Part shown: positions 17,307 to 26,611 of the stretch, one piece after another | How positions within the stretch are numbered: position 1 is the first letter of the stretch | How the letters are laid out: the number at the start of each line of letters is the position of its first letter | NCBI RefSeq assembly: GCF_001402875.1 | Contig: NZ_CP012946.1 | Coordinates: 970,001-1,034,000 of the forward strand | Direction: 5' to 3' | DNA: 64,000 nucleotides | From: Blastochloris viridis | Lineage (GTDB): Bacteria; Pseudomonadota; Alphaproteobacteria; Rhizobiales; Xanthobacteraceae | Notes under the pieces: model-generated | The model's input: only the letters and a program-made list of their open reading frames with translations | What the model was told of the DNA's origin: nothing | Database searches by the model: none | Program-made: the position numbers and the translations under genes

Positions 17307-18194
17307 CTAATCGAGGCCGGCGAGAAACGCCACGAATCGCGGCGACACCGCGTTTCGGCCGAGCGCGTTCAAATGGGCGCCGTCGTCGGTGTAGTCGGGG
17401 ACGAGGCACGGCACGCGCTGGTCGCCGGCGGACACGGTGCATTGGCTGCCGTCGGGCTTGGTGGATTCCGCCACGGCGAGGTCGAACAGCCGTCCGCTGC
17501 CGGCATATTCGCGCCGGAGCAGCTCGTTGAAGGCGTTGCGCTTGGCATTGGCGGGGTCGTAGCGCCCCAGCGCCTGCTTGATCATCGCCTTGATGCCCTG
17601 CTCGGGCGCCATCAGCGGCGCGGTGACATGCGCGAATGTCGTCTTGGGGTAGGCCTGCGCCAGCTCGGCCATGGTCCGCTTGTAGCGCTCGAACAGGCCG
17701 GCGACGTCGCTGTCCTTGTCGAAATCGGCATAGCAGAACTTGAAGAACGCGACGTTGGCGTGGTCGCCGATTCCGCCGCGCACCAGATGCTCGAACGCCT
17801 CGAGCTTGGAGAGCGGGTTGCCGTTCTGGCCAAGCTCGGCGTGGAGAAGGCCCGGCCCTTCGGCATCCGCGGTCTTGATCTCGCGGATGGGCCACCTTGC
17901 CGCCGGGTGCGCCTTCAACGTCGCCTCGATCCCCTGGATGATGTTCCAGCCGACCGACTGATGGCCGAAGAAGATGGTTCGCGCGGCGAGCTTGTCGATG
18001 TCGGCGTCAGCGACCTCCTGGGCCGCGAGCGGCCGCGGGGCGCCGGCGCAGGCGAGGCTCGCCACCACCAGCAGCGGCAGCGATGCGACCGCCCGTCTTG
18101 GCAGGCGCGAACGAAGCTGGGAGAGGAGCCCGCTCAGGCCGGCCGACGCGCGCAGCGTGGCAGGGAGGGGAAGAAGGGCGGTGAGGTATTGCAT
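17307..18194 (-). CDS. Exported SGNH/GDSL-like hydrolase
   Basis: 295-residue protein with a long N-terminal region ending in a hydrophobic stretch (AVASLPLLVVASLACAGAP, about residues 36-54) and an Ala-x-Ala-like site near LAAQE, so it is probably exported or membrane-anchored. The mature part opens with AARTIFFGHQSVGWNIIQGI, includes NVAFFKFCYADFD and TTFAHVTAPLM, and ends with DDGAHLNALGRNAVSPRFVAFL, in which D-x-x-H resembles the C-terminal SGNH block. The usual GDSL serine block is not obvious, so catalysis is uncertain. It lies at the end of the AsnB-ACP-ligase-NadE run, 154 bases behind nadE, suggesting a role in attaching or removing an acyl group outside the cytoplasm. Confidence 0.6.
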   Translation of the reverse strand: MQYLTALLPLPATLRASAGLSGLLSQLRSRLPRRAVASLPLLVVASLACAGAPRPLAAQEVADADIDKLAARTIFFGHQSVGWNIIQGIEATLKAHPAARWPIREIKTADAEGPGLLHAELGQNGNPLSKLEAFEHLVRGGIGDHANVAFFKFCYADFDKDSDVAGLFERYKRTMAELAQAYPKTTFAHVTAPLMAPEQGIKAMIKQALGRYDPANAKRNAFNELLRREYAGSGRLFDLAVAESTKPDGSQCTVSAGDQRVPCLVPDYTDDGAHLNALGRNAVSPRFVAFLAGLD

Positions 18195-18348
18195 GTCGAC
18201 CTTCTCTGCTGTGGCGAGTCAAAGGGGGTTCGGGATCGCGCCGTGCTCTCGGAGCGAGAGTCGTTGTGGCGACCAACGCGGTCGCCACCGGACGGGTACC
18301 GATGCCGGGCCGAAATGGCGCGCGGGTTCCCACGGCGGCGCATCGGGT

Positions 18349-19368
18349 TCAGCCCGCCGGTCCGGCCAGCAGCGGCGCGGCGTGCAGATAGACCGAGACG
18401 CGGCGCTTTGCGGCGATATCGCGCCACACCTGCTCGATCTGCTCGACCGACAAGCCGAGCGCCGGCGCCGCCACGTCGGCCGGCACGGCGTGGTCGAGCG
18501 CGTAGAGGCACAGGTCCATGCGGTCGTACGGCAGCGAGAAATAGAACTCCTCCTGGGTCTGCGGCAGCGACCAGGTGTCGGTGGTGGGCGGCCGCCGCCG
18601 GATCTCCTCCGGAATGCCGAGGTGCTCGGCCAGCTGGTAGACTTGGGTCTTGAACAGATGGGCGATCGGCTTGAAGTCGGCGGCGCCGTCGCCGTTCTTG
18701 ACGAAGAAGCCCTGGTCGTGCTCCAGGCGGTTGGGCGTGCCGGCGACCGCAAAGCCGAGGCGGTCGGCGTGGTAGTATTCGAGCTGCTTGCGGGTGCGCT
18801 GCTTCATGTTGGTCGCGGCGACAATGCCGAGATAGGCCTCCAGCGGCAGCCGCACCGTGCGCTGCTCGCCGCCCGGCGACTGCACCACCAGCGACGACAG
18901 GTGATAGCCGCCGCCGAGCACGTCGGCGATCGTGACCTTGCAGCTCCAGCCTGCTTCGAACTCCGGCACCACGCTGCGGATGAACGCATCGCGCCGCCGG
19001 TAGCAGCCGGCCGCCTCCAGCGCCGGCGCGATGTCCTCGACCACGGCCTTGATGCCGAGCTGTTCGGCCAGCATCCGGCCCAGCCGCAGGCTGTCGTCCT
19101 CGGAGTCCTTCTCCGGCATGAACAGCCCCAGCACCTTGTCCGGACCGAGCGCCCGTACGCACAGCGCGGCGGTGACGCTGGAGTCGATGCCGCCCGACAG
19201 CCCGACCACGGCGCCGCGCCGGCGCAGGGTGCGCAGCACCTGGGTTCGGACCAGTTCGGCGATGCGGGCGGTTTCTGCCGCGGCGTCGATCGCCAGCACG
19301 TCCGGGCCGAACGGACGCTGCGGCGGGACGCCGGGCCGGTCGGTGCCGGCCATTGCGGATAAGGTCAT
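18349..19368 (-). CDS. NadE-like ATP-pyrophosphatase amidotransferase (divergent NAD synthase)
   Basis: 339-residue protein of the NAD synthase family, which adenylates a carboxylate and amidates it with ammonia. The pyrophosphate loop VVGLSGGIDSSVTAAL (about residue 54) is intact, as are VAGTPNRLEHDQGFFVKNGDG-like and FKPIAHLFKTQVYQLAEHLG blocks. In housekeeping NadE the next motif is GQTDEDELG; here it reads SLPQTQEEFYFSL, and the preceding loop is also altered. It has no nitrilase-type glutaminase domain, so it would need ammonia from elsewhere. Its ATG overlaps the ligase stop by four bases, and it travels with AsnB, an acyl carrier protein and an AMP-ligase. A true NAD synthase role remains possible if no other nadE exists in the genome. 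Confidence 0.75.
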   Translation of the reverse strand: MTLSAMAGTDRPGVPPQRPFGPDVLAIDAAAETARIAELVRTQVLRTLRRRGAVVGLSGGIDSSVTAALCVRALGPDKVLGLFMPEKDSEDDSLRLGRMLAEQLGIKAVVEDIAPALEAAGCYRRRDAFIRSVVPEFEAGWSCKVTIADVLGGGYHLSSLVVQSPGGEQRTVRLPLEAYLGIVAATNMKQRTRKQLEYYHADRLGFAVAGTPNRLEHDQGFFVKNGDGAADFKPIAHLFKTQVYQLAEHLGIPEEIRRRPPTTDTWSLPQTQEEFYFSLPYDRMDLCLYALDHAVPADVAAPALGLSVEQIEQVWRDIAAKRRVSVYLHAAPLLAGPAG

Positions 19369-20909
19369 GTCGCAGCCTCCAGCGCGGGGGTCGTCACAGC
19401 ACGGCGATCGATCTTGCCGTTGTCGGATTTGGGGAGGGTGTCGCGAAACTCCACCTCCTTGGGGACCATGAAGTCCTCAAGGTGGCGGGCGCAGTGGCGG
19501 ATCACATCCTGACCGGTCAGCGCGCCGGGCTCGGCCACCACGATCGCCTTGATCGCGGTGCCGAGAACGGCATCGTCGATGCCGACGACGACGACCTCGT
19601 GCACGCCGGGCAGGGCGTGGATCACGGTCTCGACCTCCTTCGGGCTCACCTTCTCGCCGCGGGTCTTGATGATGTCGTCCTTGCGGCTGACGAAATAGAG
19701 AAAGCCCGCGGCGTCGGTGCGGAACAGATCGCCGGTGTGGAGCACCTTTTCCCATTCGAACGGGCCGGGCCGCAGCGACCGCGCCGTCGCCTCGGGGTTC
19801 TCCCAATAGCCCTTCATCACGTGCGGGCCGCGGATCACCAGTTCGCCGACGACGCCGGGTGCAACCGGCCGGCCGTCGTCGTCCACCACGGTGGCCTCGG
19901 TGCCGGGAATGGCGATGCCGACCGAGTCCGGGCGCGCCTTGAGCTCGTGCGGCGGCAGATAGGTGCCGCGGGTGCACTCGGTCTGGCCGTACATCGAGAA
20001 CAACTCGGCGTCGGGGAATCGCTCGGCGAGCCGCGTGAGCTGCGAGGGCGCCAGCGGCGCGGAGGCGGTGGTGAGATAACGCAAATGCGGCAGCCGACCG
20101 GGGCCGAAGTCCTCGATCCGCAGCAGCACGGCCACCATGGTCGGCACCAGCGGCAGGCCGGTGACGTGTTCCGCTGCGGCCTTCTGCAGCACCGCCTGCG
20201 GGAACGCGAAGGACTTCTCCAGCACCAGCGTCGCGCCGGTCTTAACCGTCACCAGCACTTGGTAAAGGCCGTAATTGAACGAGACCGGCAGCACGCTGAG
20301 CACGATGTCGTCGGCGGTGTTGCCGAGATAGCTCGCAATGGCGGTGGCGGCGGCGACGATGGCCTGGTGCGTCATCATCACCCCCTTGGGCAATCCGGTC
20401 GAGCCCGAGGTGTAGATCAGCATCGCCAGGTCGAGCCCGATGCCGGGTCTGGGCGGTGGCGCACACGCGGCGGCGAGCGCGTCCTCGAGCCGCAGCCAGC
20501 GGTCCGGGACATCGCCCATGGCGTTGGCGACCACCGTCACCTTGACGGTGGCGGACGATGCGATGGCCTTGTGCGCCACCGCGCCGAGGCGGCCGCCGGT
20601 GATCAGGGCGCTGGCGCGGCAATCGTTGAGCAGGAAGGCGACTTTTTCGGCCTTGGTCGAGGGGTTGATCGGGCAGAACACCGCCCCGGCCTTGAGCGCG
20701 GCGAAGATCGCGATCACCGCCTCGGCGCAATTGTCGAGAAACACCACCACGCGGTCGCCGCGCTGGATGCCGTGGCGGATCAACGCCGCCGCCAGCCGGT
20801 CGGACGCGTGGTCGAGGTCGCGATAGCTCAGCCGTCGCTCGCCCGCGATCAGCGCGATCTTGTCGGGCTGCGCCGCTGCGCTGGCGATGAGGAAGTCTTC
20901 GACCCGCAT
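19365..20909 (-). CDS. AMP-dependent acyl-CoA/acyl-ACP ligase
   Basis: 514-residue adenylate-forming ligase that activates a carboxylic acid with ATP and moves it to a thiol, here probably the neighbouring acyl carrier protein. Core motifs are present in order: LIYTSGSTGLPKGVMMTH (phosphate loop, near residue 160), SMYGQTECTRGTYLP (A5), HTGDLFRTDAAGFLYFVSRKDD (A7-A8) and the C-terminal catalytic Lys in PKSDNGKIDRRA. The sequence resembles ligases found in exopolysaccharide clusters rather than fatty-acid degradation enzymes. It sits between the ACP gene (39 bases upstream) and the NadE-like gene (4-base overlap). Substrate unknown. Confidence 0.88.
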   Translation of the reverse strand: MRVEDFLIASAAAQPDKIALIAGERRLSYRDLDHASDRLAAALIRHGIQRGDRVVVFLDNCAEAVIAIFAALKAGAVFCPINPSTKAEKVAFLLNDCRASALITGGRLGAVAHKAIASSATVKVTVVANAMGDVPDRWLRLEDALAAACAPPPRPGIGLDLAMLIYTSGSTGLPKGVMMTHQAIVAAATAIASYLGNTADDIVLSVLPVSFNYGLYQVLVTVKTGATLVLEKSFAFPQAVLQKAAAEHVTGLPLVPTMVAVLLRIEDFGPGRLPHLRYLTTASAPLAPSQLTRLAERFPDAELFSMYGQTECTRGTYLPPHELKARPDSVGIAIPGTEATVVDDDGRPVAPGVVGELVIRGPHVMKGYWENPEATARSLRPGPFEWEKVLHTGDLFRTDAAGFLYFVSRKDDIIKTRGEKVSPKEVETVIHALPGVHEVVVVGIDDAVLGTAIKAIVVAEPGALTGQDVIRHCARHLEDFMVPKEVEFRDTLPKSDNGKIDRRAVTTPALEAAT

Positions 20910-20948
20910 ATCGGTCTCCTGACCCCGGCGGTGGCGGCGATAGCGCGC

Positions 20949-21215
20949 TCAGGCCGCCGTGGCCGCTTGGGCTCGCCGGGCGACGTAGGCGTCGATGCGC
21001 TCGATGGAGTCGAGATTTTCCGGGACGACATCGCCATCGGCGACGGCGATGCTGAACTCTTCCTCAAGGAAGGCGACCAGTTCGAGAATGCCGGTGGAGT
21101 CGATAAGACCGGCGTCGATCAGCGACTCCGCGTCGTCGATGGCGGTGCGGTCCTCGCGGAACAGGAAATTGTCCTCGATGAACTGGCGGATTTTGGCGCG
21201 GCGTGTGGTCGGCAT
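20949..21215 (-). CDS. Acyl carrier protein (dedicated, non-FabD type)
   Basis: 88-residue acidic acyl carrier protein. The phosphopantetheine attachment serine is in the LIDSTGILELVAFLEEEF segment (Asp-Ser at about residues 38-39), and helix I begins RAKIRQFIEDNFLF. DSTG rather than the DSLD of fatty-acid ACP marks it as a specialised carrier of the type found beside AMP-ligases and asparagine synthetase-like enzymes. The start at ATG 21215 has GGAG upstream; the longer frame is non-coding. Only 11 bases separate it from the asnB stop, so it belongs to the same transcript as asnB and the ligase. Confidence 0.88.
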   Translation of the reverse strand: MPTTRRAKIRQFIEDNFLFREDRTAIDDAESLIDAGLIDSTGILELVAFLEEEFSIAVADGDVVPENLDSIERIDAYVARRAQAATAA

Positions 21216-21226
21216 GGCGGCTCCCT

Positions 21227-23188
21227 CTAGGCTGCCTGGGGTGGCTCGGCGGAAGCGCTCGTCCGGCGGACGAACCGCTGCGCCAGCAACTGGGTCGACA
21301 AGATTGCGGTGAGCGCGAGGTTGTCGCGCGCGGAAACCAGGCGGCCGCCGGTGCATTTGCGCACCAGCTTGTCGACGGCGGCGGGGGCGAACAGCCCGAC
21401 CTTGGCGAGCGTGGCCGGTGCAAGCATGTCGGTGACATAGGGCGGCGCCGCCGGGCCGACGAATGCGCGGCCTTCGGGTGCGCGATAGGGCTGCTTGGGC
21501 CGGTCGGCGATCATGGCCGGCACCAGGTCGCGCGTCGCCTCGCGCAGAATGTGCTTTTCGCGCAGCACGCGCAGCTTGAGCTGCGGCGGCAGGCGGCCGG
21601 CGAAATCGATCAGCCGCGGGTCGAGGAACGGGAAGCGGCTCTCGACCGCGTGCGCCATCGCCACGCGGTCGCTCTGCGACGACAGGATATAGCCCGGCAG
21701 CAGGAATGCCATTTCCAGGTACTGCGCCTGCGACAGCGGGTGCCAGCGCGGGAAGTCGGCCGGCAGCCGCTCGCGCAGGTCGGCGAGCGCGTCGTAGCCG
21801 GCGAGCCGGTCGCGCAGCTCGGCGGTGTAGAACGCCTTCGCGCCCTGGGTCATCCGGGTGCGCGGCAGGAGCGAGAACAGCGGATCGGCGAGATCGTCAC
21901 TGCCGCCGACGAAGAACGCCTCGCGGTAGCTCTGCGACTGGGTCTTGAGGCGCGGCAGGTAGGGATAGAGCCGCTGCAGCAGCAACAGCCGGCGTTTGGA
22001 TCCCGGCTGCGCGGCGCAGAACCGCCGCAGCTTGGCTTCCTTGAAGATGTCGTAGCCGGCGAACACCTCGTCGGCACCTTCGCCGGTCAGCACCACCTTG
22101 AGGCCCTGCGCCCGGACGAACTTGGCGAGCAGGAACAGCGGCGCCGGGCCGGTGCGCACCAGCGGCTGCTCGACGTGGGCGACGATGTCGGGGAAGCAGC
22201 GTGCGATGTCGGCCTCGGTCGCCAGCACGGTGTGGTGGTCGGTGCCGAGCGCCTCGGCCATCGCCAGCTGGAACACGCGCTCGTCGAATTCGGCGTCCTC
22301 GAACGCCAGCGAATAGGTCCGCAGCCGGTCGGGTGCCAGCCGCTTCATGATGGCGGTGATGATGGAGGAATCGAGCCCGCCGCTGAGATAGGCGCCGACC
22401 GGCACGTCGGCGCGAAGGCGGATCCGTGTGGCGTCGAACAGCAGCGCCCGGAGTTCGTCGGCGATGTCGCGCGGATCGCGCCGGTCGAGCCCGCCGGGGT
22501 CGTGGGCGTCGGGAAACGACAGCCGCCAATACGGCTCGACCCGCACCCGCTCGCCCTCGGCGAGCAGGATGTGGCCGGGCGGCAGTTCGGAGATGTCCTT
22601 GAAGATGGTGCGCGGCGCCAGCGGGAACCAGAACGTCAGGGTCTGGTCGAGCGCGATCGGGTCGATGGCGGCCGTCATGCCGGGCACCGCCAGCAGCGAC
22701 TTGATCTCGGAGCCGAAATAGAGGCAGCCGCCGCGCGTGGCATAGAACAGCGGCCGCACTCCGGCGCGGTCGCGGGCCAGCAGCAGGCGGCGCTGCCGGC
22801 CGTCCCACAGCGCGAAGGAAAAGTCGCCGTTGAAGCGCGCGACGCAGGCCGGACCGAAGGCGCGGTAGGCTTCGAGGATGACCTCGGTGTCGGACGCGGT
22901 GCGGAAGCGGTGACCGCGCGCGATCAGCTCCGCGCGCAACTCGACGTAATTGAAGATCTCGCCGTTGAACGAGACCCAGAGTTCGCCGTCGCCATCGGCC
23001 ATCGGCTGGGCGCCGCCGGCAAGATCGATGATGCTGAGCCGTGCGTGTGCGAGGCCGACGCTGTCGCCGACGTGGAGGCCGAGCGCGTCCGGGCCGCGGT
23101 GCGCGATGGTCCGGATCATCGACCCGAGCAGCACCGCCGGTGGTGCGGCGGTGTCGGGGTGTCCGTGGAAGCCAGCAAAGCCACACAT
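21227..23188 (-). CDS. Asparagine synthase (glutamine-hydrolysing) family amidotransferase
   Basis: 653-residue AsnB-family protein. The N-terminal glutaminase domain starts MCGFAGF, so Cys2 is available as nucleophile after Met removal, and contains IAHRGPDALG and SFNGEIFNYVELRAEL. The C-terminal ATP-pyrophosphatase domain has VGAYLSGGLDSSIITAIMKRL and GEGADEVFAGYDIF. It therefore hydrolyses glutamine and amidates an adenylated carboxylate. AsnB relatives in glycan and exosortase-associated loci act on substrates other than aspartate. It is the first gene of a minus-strand run with ACP, ligase and NadE-like genes. Whether it serves general asparagine synthesis or this module is not decidable here. 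Confidence 0.88.
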   Translation of the reverse strand: MCGFAGFHGHPDTAAPPAVLLGSMIRTIAHRGPDALGLHVGDSVGLAHARLSIIDLAGGAQPMADGDGELWVSFNGEIFNYVELRAELIARGHRFRTASDTEVILEAYRAFGPACVARFNGDFSFALWDGRQRRLLLARDRAGVRPLFYATRGGCLYFGSEIKSLLAVPGMTAAIDPIALDQTLTFWFPLAPRTIFKDISELPPGHILLAEGERVRVEPYWRLSFPDAHDPGGLDRRDPRDIADELRALLFDATRIRLRADVPVGAYLSGGLDSSIITAIMKRLAPDRLRTYSLAFEDAEFDERVFQLAMAEALGTDHHTVLATEADIARCFPDIVAHVEQPLVRTGPAPLFLLAKFVRAQGLKVVLTGEGADEVFAGYDIFKEAKLRRFCAAQPGSKRRLLLLQRLYPYLPRLKTQSQSYREAFFVGGSDDLADPLFSLLPRTRMTQGAKAFYTAELRDRLAGYDALADLRERLPADFPRWHPLSQAQYLEMAFLLPGYILSSQSDRVAMAHAVESRFPFLDPRLIDFAGRLPPQLKLRVLREKHILREATRDLVPAMIADRPKQPYRAPEGRAFVGPAAPPYVTDMLAPATLAKVGLFAPAAVDKLVRKCTGGRLVSARDNLALTAILSTQLLAQRFVRRTSASAEPPQAA

Positions 23189-23689
23189 GGCCTGTTCAGT
23201 CCGCGCTGCGTTGGGGACGGCAACCTGTCAGCGATGTTTCACCATCAGGGGTTAAAGCCGCGCGAATCCGTTCAATAAACCGGTAGGTGGCGCCGCGCCG
23301 CCAGCAGTCGCCCGCTCGCGAGCGATCCGCGTGGCCGCTCCGAACGCAGCATCGGCAAGGTGGCCGGCCGATCAGGCCTGCGAGAACCATCGCGTTTCCT
23401 CGGCCTCGCATCCGGCTTTGCACGCGAAGAGCGCGCCGCGGACTTGCGGGCAAAACCACGATAGCTGAAAAGTTTAGAGTATCGGCTTGGTTCCGTCGCG
23501 GCGGAGGGCGCTTTCGCTGACGCGTTCAGGGTATCGACGCGGGCCAATGGTCATCTTCATCCTCCCGACTGCACGGATTTCGCACCCAAAGACGCGCCGA
23601 ATGACGATTTGTTCTGCCGTTCCGCGCCGTTCCATGGCACGCAGCGGAAGATCGGCGTTTCGTTATGTGTATGATTTTGTTTGCTTAAA
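23189..23689. other. Gene-free region upstream of the asnB run
   Basis: About 500 bases between the asnB start and tRNA-Thr. No reading frame with a plausible ribosome site and no RNA fold was recognised. It presumably contains the asnB-run promoter. Confidence 0.4.
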
Positions 23690-23764
<75 letters not shown>

Positions 23765-23887
23765 GGGCGCCGACGCAACGTGTCGCGCGTCGTGTTTGCC
23801 CCTACTGCCACAAGGCACCGGGCGGTGCAAGCAACTCCGGCCCGGTTTTCGACCCGAACGCACCGAAACCGGGGAAAGCGCGGTGGA

Positions 23888-25333
23888 TCATTGGGGCGGT
23901 GGCGGCTTGAGGGCCGGCGCGGCCAGCGCCGGCACGGCGCTGCGGTCGACCTTGCCGTTGGCAAGGCGCGGCAGGCGGTCGAGCGTCGCCAGCCGGCGTG
24001 GCCGCGCCCATGGCGGCAGCCGCGCCGCGATCAGCGCCGCCAGTGCCGAATCGGCGTGCAGGCCGGGCGGCCCCTCCACGGCGGCGCAGATAATCGCGCC
24101 CCAGCGCGGGTCGGGCAGGCCGAACACCACCGCCTCGCGCACGGCCGGGTGCTCGCGCAGCACCGCCTCCACGGTGCCGGGCACCACCTTTTCGCCGCCG
24201 GTGACGATCACCTCGGCGCGGCGGCCCTCGACGTGGAGCCGGCCGGCGTCGTCGAGGGCGCCGAGATCGCCGGTGTCGAAGCGGCCGGCGTCGTCGCGGG
24301 GGGCGAGGTCGGGCCGGCCGAGATAGCCAGCGAACAGCCCCTCGCTTTGCAACAGGATACGCCCCGGCGTTCCGGCCGGCAGCGGGCGCCCGGCGTCGTC
24401 GGCGATGGTGATGGTGACGCCGGCGAGCGGGTGCCCCGAGCCTGGCCTGAGCTGTCCGGCCTCCGCCGGCGATTCGCAAGTGGCGGCGGCGCAGCTCTCG
24501 GTCAGGCCGTAGCTTGCCACCGCCGGCACGCCGGCCTCGGCCAGGGCGCGGCGCAGCGCCGCCGGCGCCGCCTGTCCGCCGAGCATGATCAGGCTGAGGC
24601 GCCGAAGCTGGTCGCCGTCGCCGGCCGCGAGCAGGCGGTCGGCGATCGCCGGCACCGCGGACAGCCGGGTGCCGCCGTCGCGGGCGATGGCGGTGAACAC
24701 TGCTGCTTCGGAAAATCGCGGCACCAGCACGATGGGCCTGCGGGCGCAAACGCAGCGGCTGATCACCGACAGGCCGCCGACGTGCGACAGCGGCAGCGTC
24801 AGGATCCAGCGATCGTCGGGGCCGAACGGCAGGCGCCGGTTGAGCGCGGCAGCAGCGGCGAGCACAGCGCGATGGGGCAGCCGGGCGATCTTCGGCGTGC
24901 CGGAGGAGCCGGAGGTGGCGACCAGGAACAGGTCCGGCACGGGCATACCTACCGCCGCGGTCGCCGCGGGCGGGCGGGCGCCATCCACCGCCGCGGCCAC
25001 CGTCAGGCGGCGGGCGTCCGCGGCAGCAGCCAGCCGCGCCGCGTCGGGCTCCGGCAGCGCCGGGTGCAGCGGCACCAGCGGGATGCCGGCGCTGGCGTGG
25101 GCGAGCAGCACGACGACGTCGTCGCGGTCCGGGCGCAGCGCCAGCGCGTTCGGGCGCGGCGGGCCGCCGTCCGGCTCCGCCAGGGCGCGCAGGCCGGCGG
25201 CGACGGCGGCCACCCGCTCGGCGAGTTCGGCCCAGGTCAGTGTGCCGGCGTCACCGACCAGCGCCGGCCGGCCGGGGGCCTCGCGTGCGGCGTCGCGCAG
25301 CGCGTCGCCGAGCGTGGCCGGCGCGGCGGTCAT
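23888..25333 (-). CDS. menE: 2-succinylbenzoate-CoA ligase MenE
   Basis: Activates o-succinylbenzoate with ATP and CoA for menaquinone synthesis. The 481-residue adenylate-forming enzyme has LFLVATSGSSGTPKIARLPH (phosphate loop, near residue 139), ASYGLTESCA, FDTGDLGALDDAGRLHVEGR and the C-terminal catalytic Lys in LPRLANGKVDRSA. It is shorter than general acyl-CoA ligases, as MenE is. Start at ATG 25333, overlapping the menC stop by ATGA; a longer upstream frame runs antisense-like through menC and is not real. It is the last gene of the men run. The sequence alone would be a generic ligase, but the operon fixes the call. Confidence 0.92.
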   Translation of the reverse strand: MTAAPATLGDALRDAAREAPGRPALVGDAGTLTWAELAERVAAVAAGLRALAEPDGGPPRPNALALRPDRDDVVVLLAHASAGIPLVPLHPALPEPDAARLAAAADARRLTVAAAVDGARPPAATAAVGMPVPDLFLVATSGSSGTPKIARLPHRAVLAAAAALNRRLPFGPDDRWILTLPLSHVGGLSVISRCVCARRPIVLVPRFSEAAVFTAIARDGGTRLSAVPAIADRLLAAGDGDQLRRLSLIMLGGQAAPAALRRALAEAGVPAVASYGLTESCAAATCESPAEAGQLRPGSGHPLAGVTITIADDAGRPLPAGTPGRILLQSEGLFAGYLGRPDLAPRDDAGRFDTGDLGALDDAGRLHVEGRRAEVIVTGGEKVVPGTVEAVLREHPAVREAVVFGLPDPRWGAIICAAVEGPPGLHADSALAALIAARLPPWARPRRLATLDRLPRLANGKVDRSAVPALAAPALKPPPPQ

Positions 25334-26436
25334 GATCTTGTCTCGACGGTGGCCTCGGGCAGATCGAGCCCGGCCGCGGTCGGCGCGGCGAGAACGGGGC
25401 CATTCGGCCAGCGGCGGGACAGGCCGGGGTGAGGGGCGAGGCCGCATGGCAAAGGCGGCGCCGGCAGCGCCGCGGCCAGCGCCCTTGCGGCGGCAAAGCC
25501 GAGGTCGCCGTCGAAAGCATGGGTCACGATCACGCCGAGCCCGCGGGCGTTGGCGGCGTCCGCCAGATCGAGGCAGCGGGCGAGGCCGAGCGTTGCGGGC
25601 TTCAGCACCAGCGCCGCCGGGCCGCGGCCGGGCGGCCGCGCCAGCAAGGCGGCGGCGAGCGCCGGGTCGGCCAGCGATTCGTCCGCCGCCCACGGCAGCG
25701 GCAGCGTACGCAGGGCGGGGGCGGGGCAGGGCTCCTCGACCAGCTCGATGCCGAAGCCCGCCAGCGCGGCGAGCCGCGCCGCGACTTCGGCGGGGGGCAG
25801 CGCGCCGTTGGCGTCGAGCCGCAGCCGCACCGCGCCGGGCCGGCTCGCCGCGTCGGCGGCGGCGCGCACCGCGGCGATGCGCGCTTCCTCGTCGGCGGCG
25901 CTGCGGCCGGGCAGCGCGATCTTCAGCTTCAGCACGGTGTGGCCGCGCGCGGCGGCGGCACCGGCCGCGGCAACGGCGCTGTCGTCGTCGGGCAGCAGCA
26001 CGCTGACCGCGACCTGATGCAGCGCCCGCCGGCCGGCCAGCCATTGCGCGGCGCTGACGCCGGCGCGGCCGGCCAGAAGGCCGAGCAGGGCGCATTCCAG
26101 CGCGAAACGCGCGCTCGGCGTAGTCGTCAGCAGCGTGTCGAACGGCACCAGCGCGGCGTTGAGATAGGCTGCCGGGGCGAGGCCGTCGTCCGGCAGCGCC
26201 AGCCCGCCGACCGTCCGGGCCCGCGCCGCCGCCGCCGCCAAAGCCAGCTCGGCCTGAAGCGCGGTGTCGGCGCTATAGCCGGGCAGCGGCAGCGCCTCGC
26301 CGTGGCCGACGCCGCCGCCGGAGTCGCGCAGGGCGATCCGCACCGCTTCGCGCGTCCGCAGCGTGCCGCGCACAACAACGCGGGCGGCCTCGACCCGGCG
26401 GGGCGCTTCAAGGAACAGGCGAAGCGGCGATGTCAC
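25330..26436 (-). CDS. menC: o-Succinylbenzoate synthase MenC
   Basis: Enolase-superfamily enzyme that dehydrates SHCHC to o-succinylbenzoate. The 368-residue protein keeps the family residues: a KLK catalytic pair in HTVLKLKIAL, metal ligands in RLDANGALPP, ELVEEPCPAP and WAADESLADP, and a final Lys in ALVLKPATLG. Start chosen at GTG 26436 because GGAGG lies 11 bases upstream and the domain begins soon after; a GTG at 26529 would add 31 non-conserved residues. It follows menB after 175 bases and overlaps menE by four. The very high Ala and GC content is a local composition effect. Confidence 0.9.
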   Translation of the reverse strand: MTSPLRLFLEAPRRVEAARVVVRGTLRTREAVRIALRDSGGGVGHGEALPLPGYSADTALQAELALAAAAARARTVGGLALPDDGLAPAAYLNAALVPFDTLLTTTPSARFALECALLGLLAGRAGVSAAQWLAGRRALHQVAVSVLLPDDDSAVAAAGAAAARGHTVLKLKIALPGRSAADEEARIAAVRAAADAASRPGAVRLRLDANGALPPAEVAARLAALAGFGIELVEEPCPAPALRTLPLPWAADESLADPALAAALLARPPGRGPAALVLKPATLGLARCLDLADAANARGLGVIVTHAFDGDLGFAAARALAAALPAPPLPCGLAPHPGLSRRWPNGPVLAAPTAAGLDLPEATVETRS

Positions 26437-26611
26437 GCGCGGTCGGGCCTCCGGTTGGGCTTTTGCCTCGGTGTTGGAAGACCACGACGTGATCTTCAAA
26501 TACCGCAGGCGAACACCATCCGATCTCACTGCCTCGGATCGGATGGTCGAAGTTTTTGAATTTCAACATTTAATTCCGCAAACCCGGCTCCCGCCGTTGG
26601 GGAATAAATGT

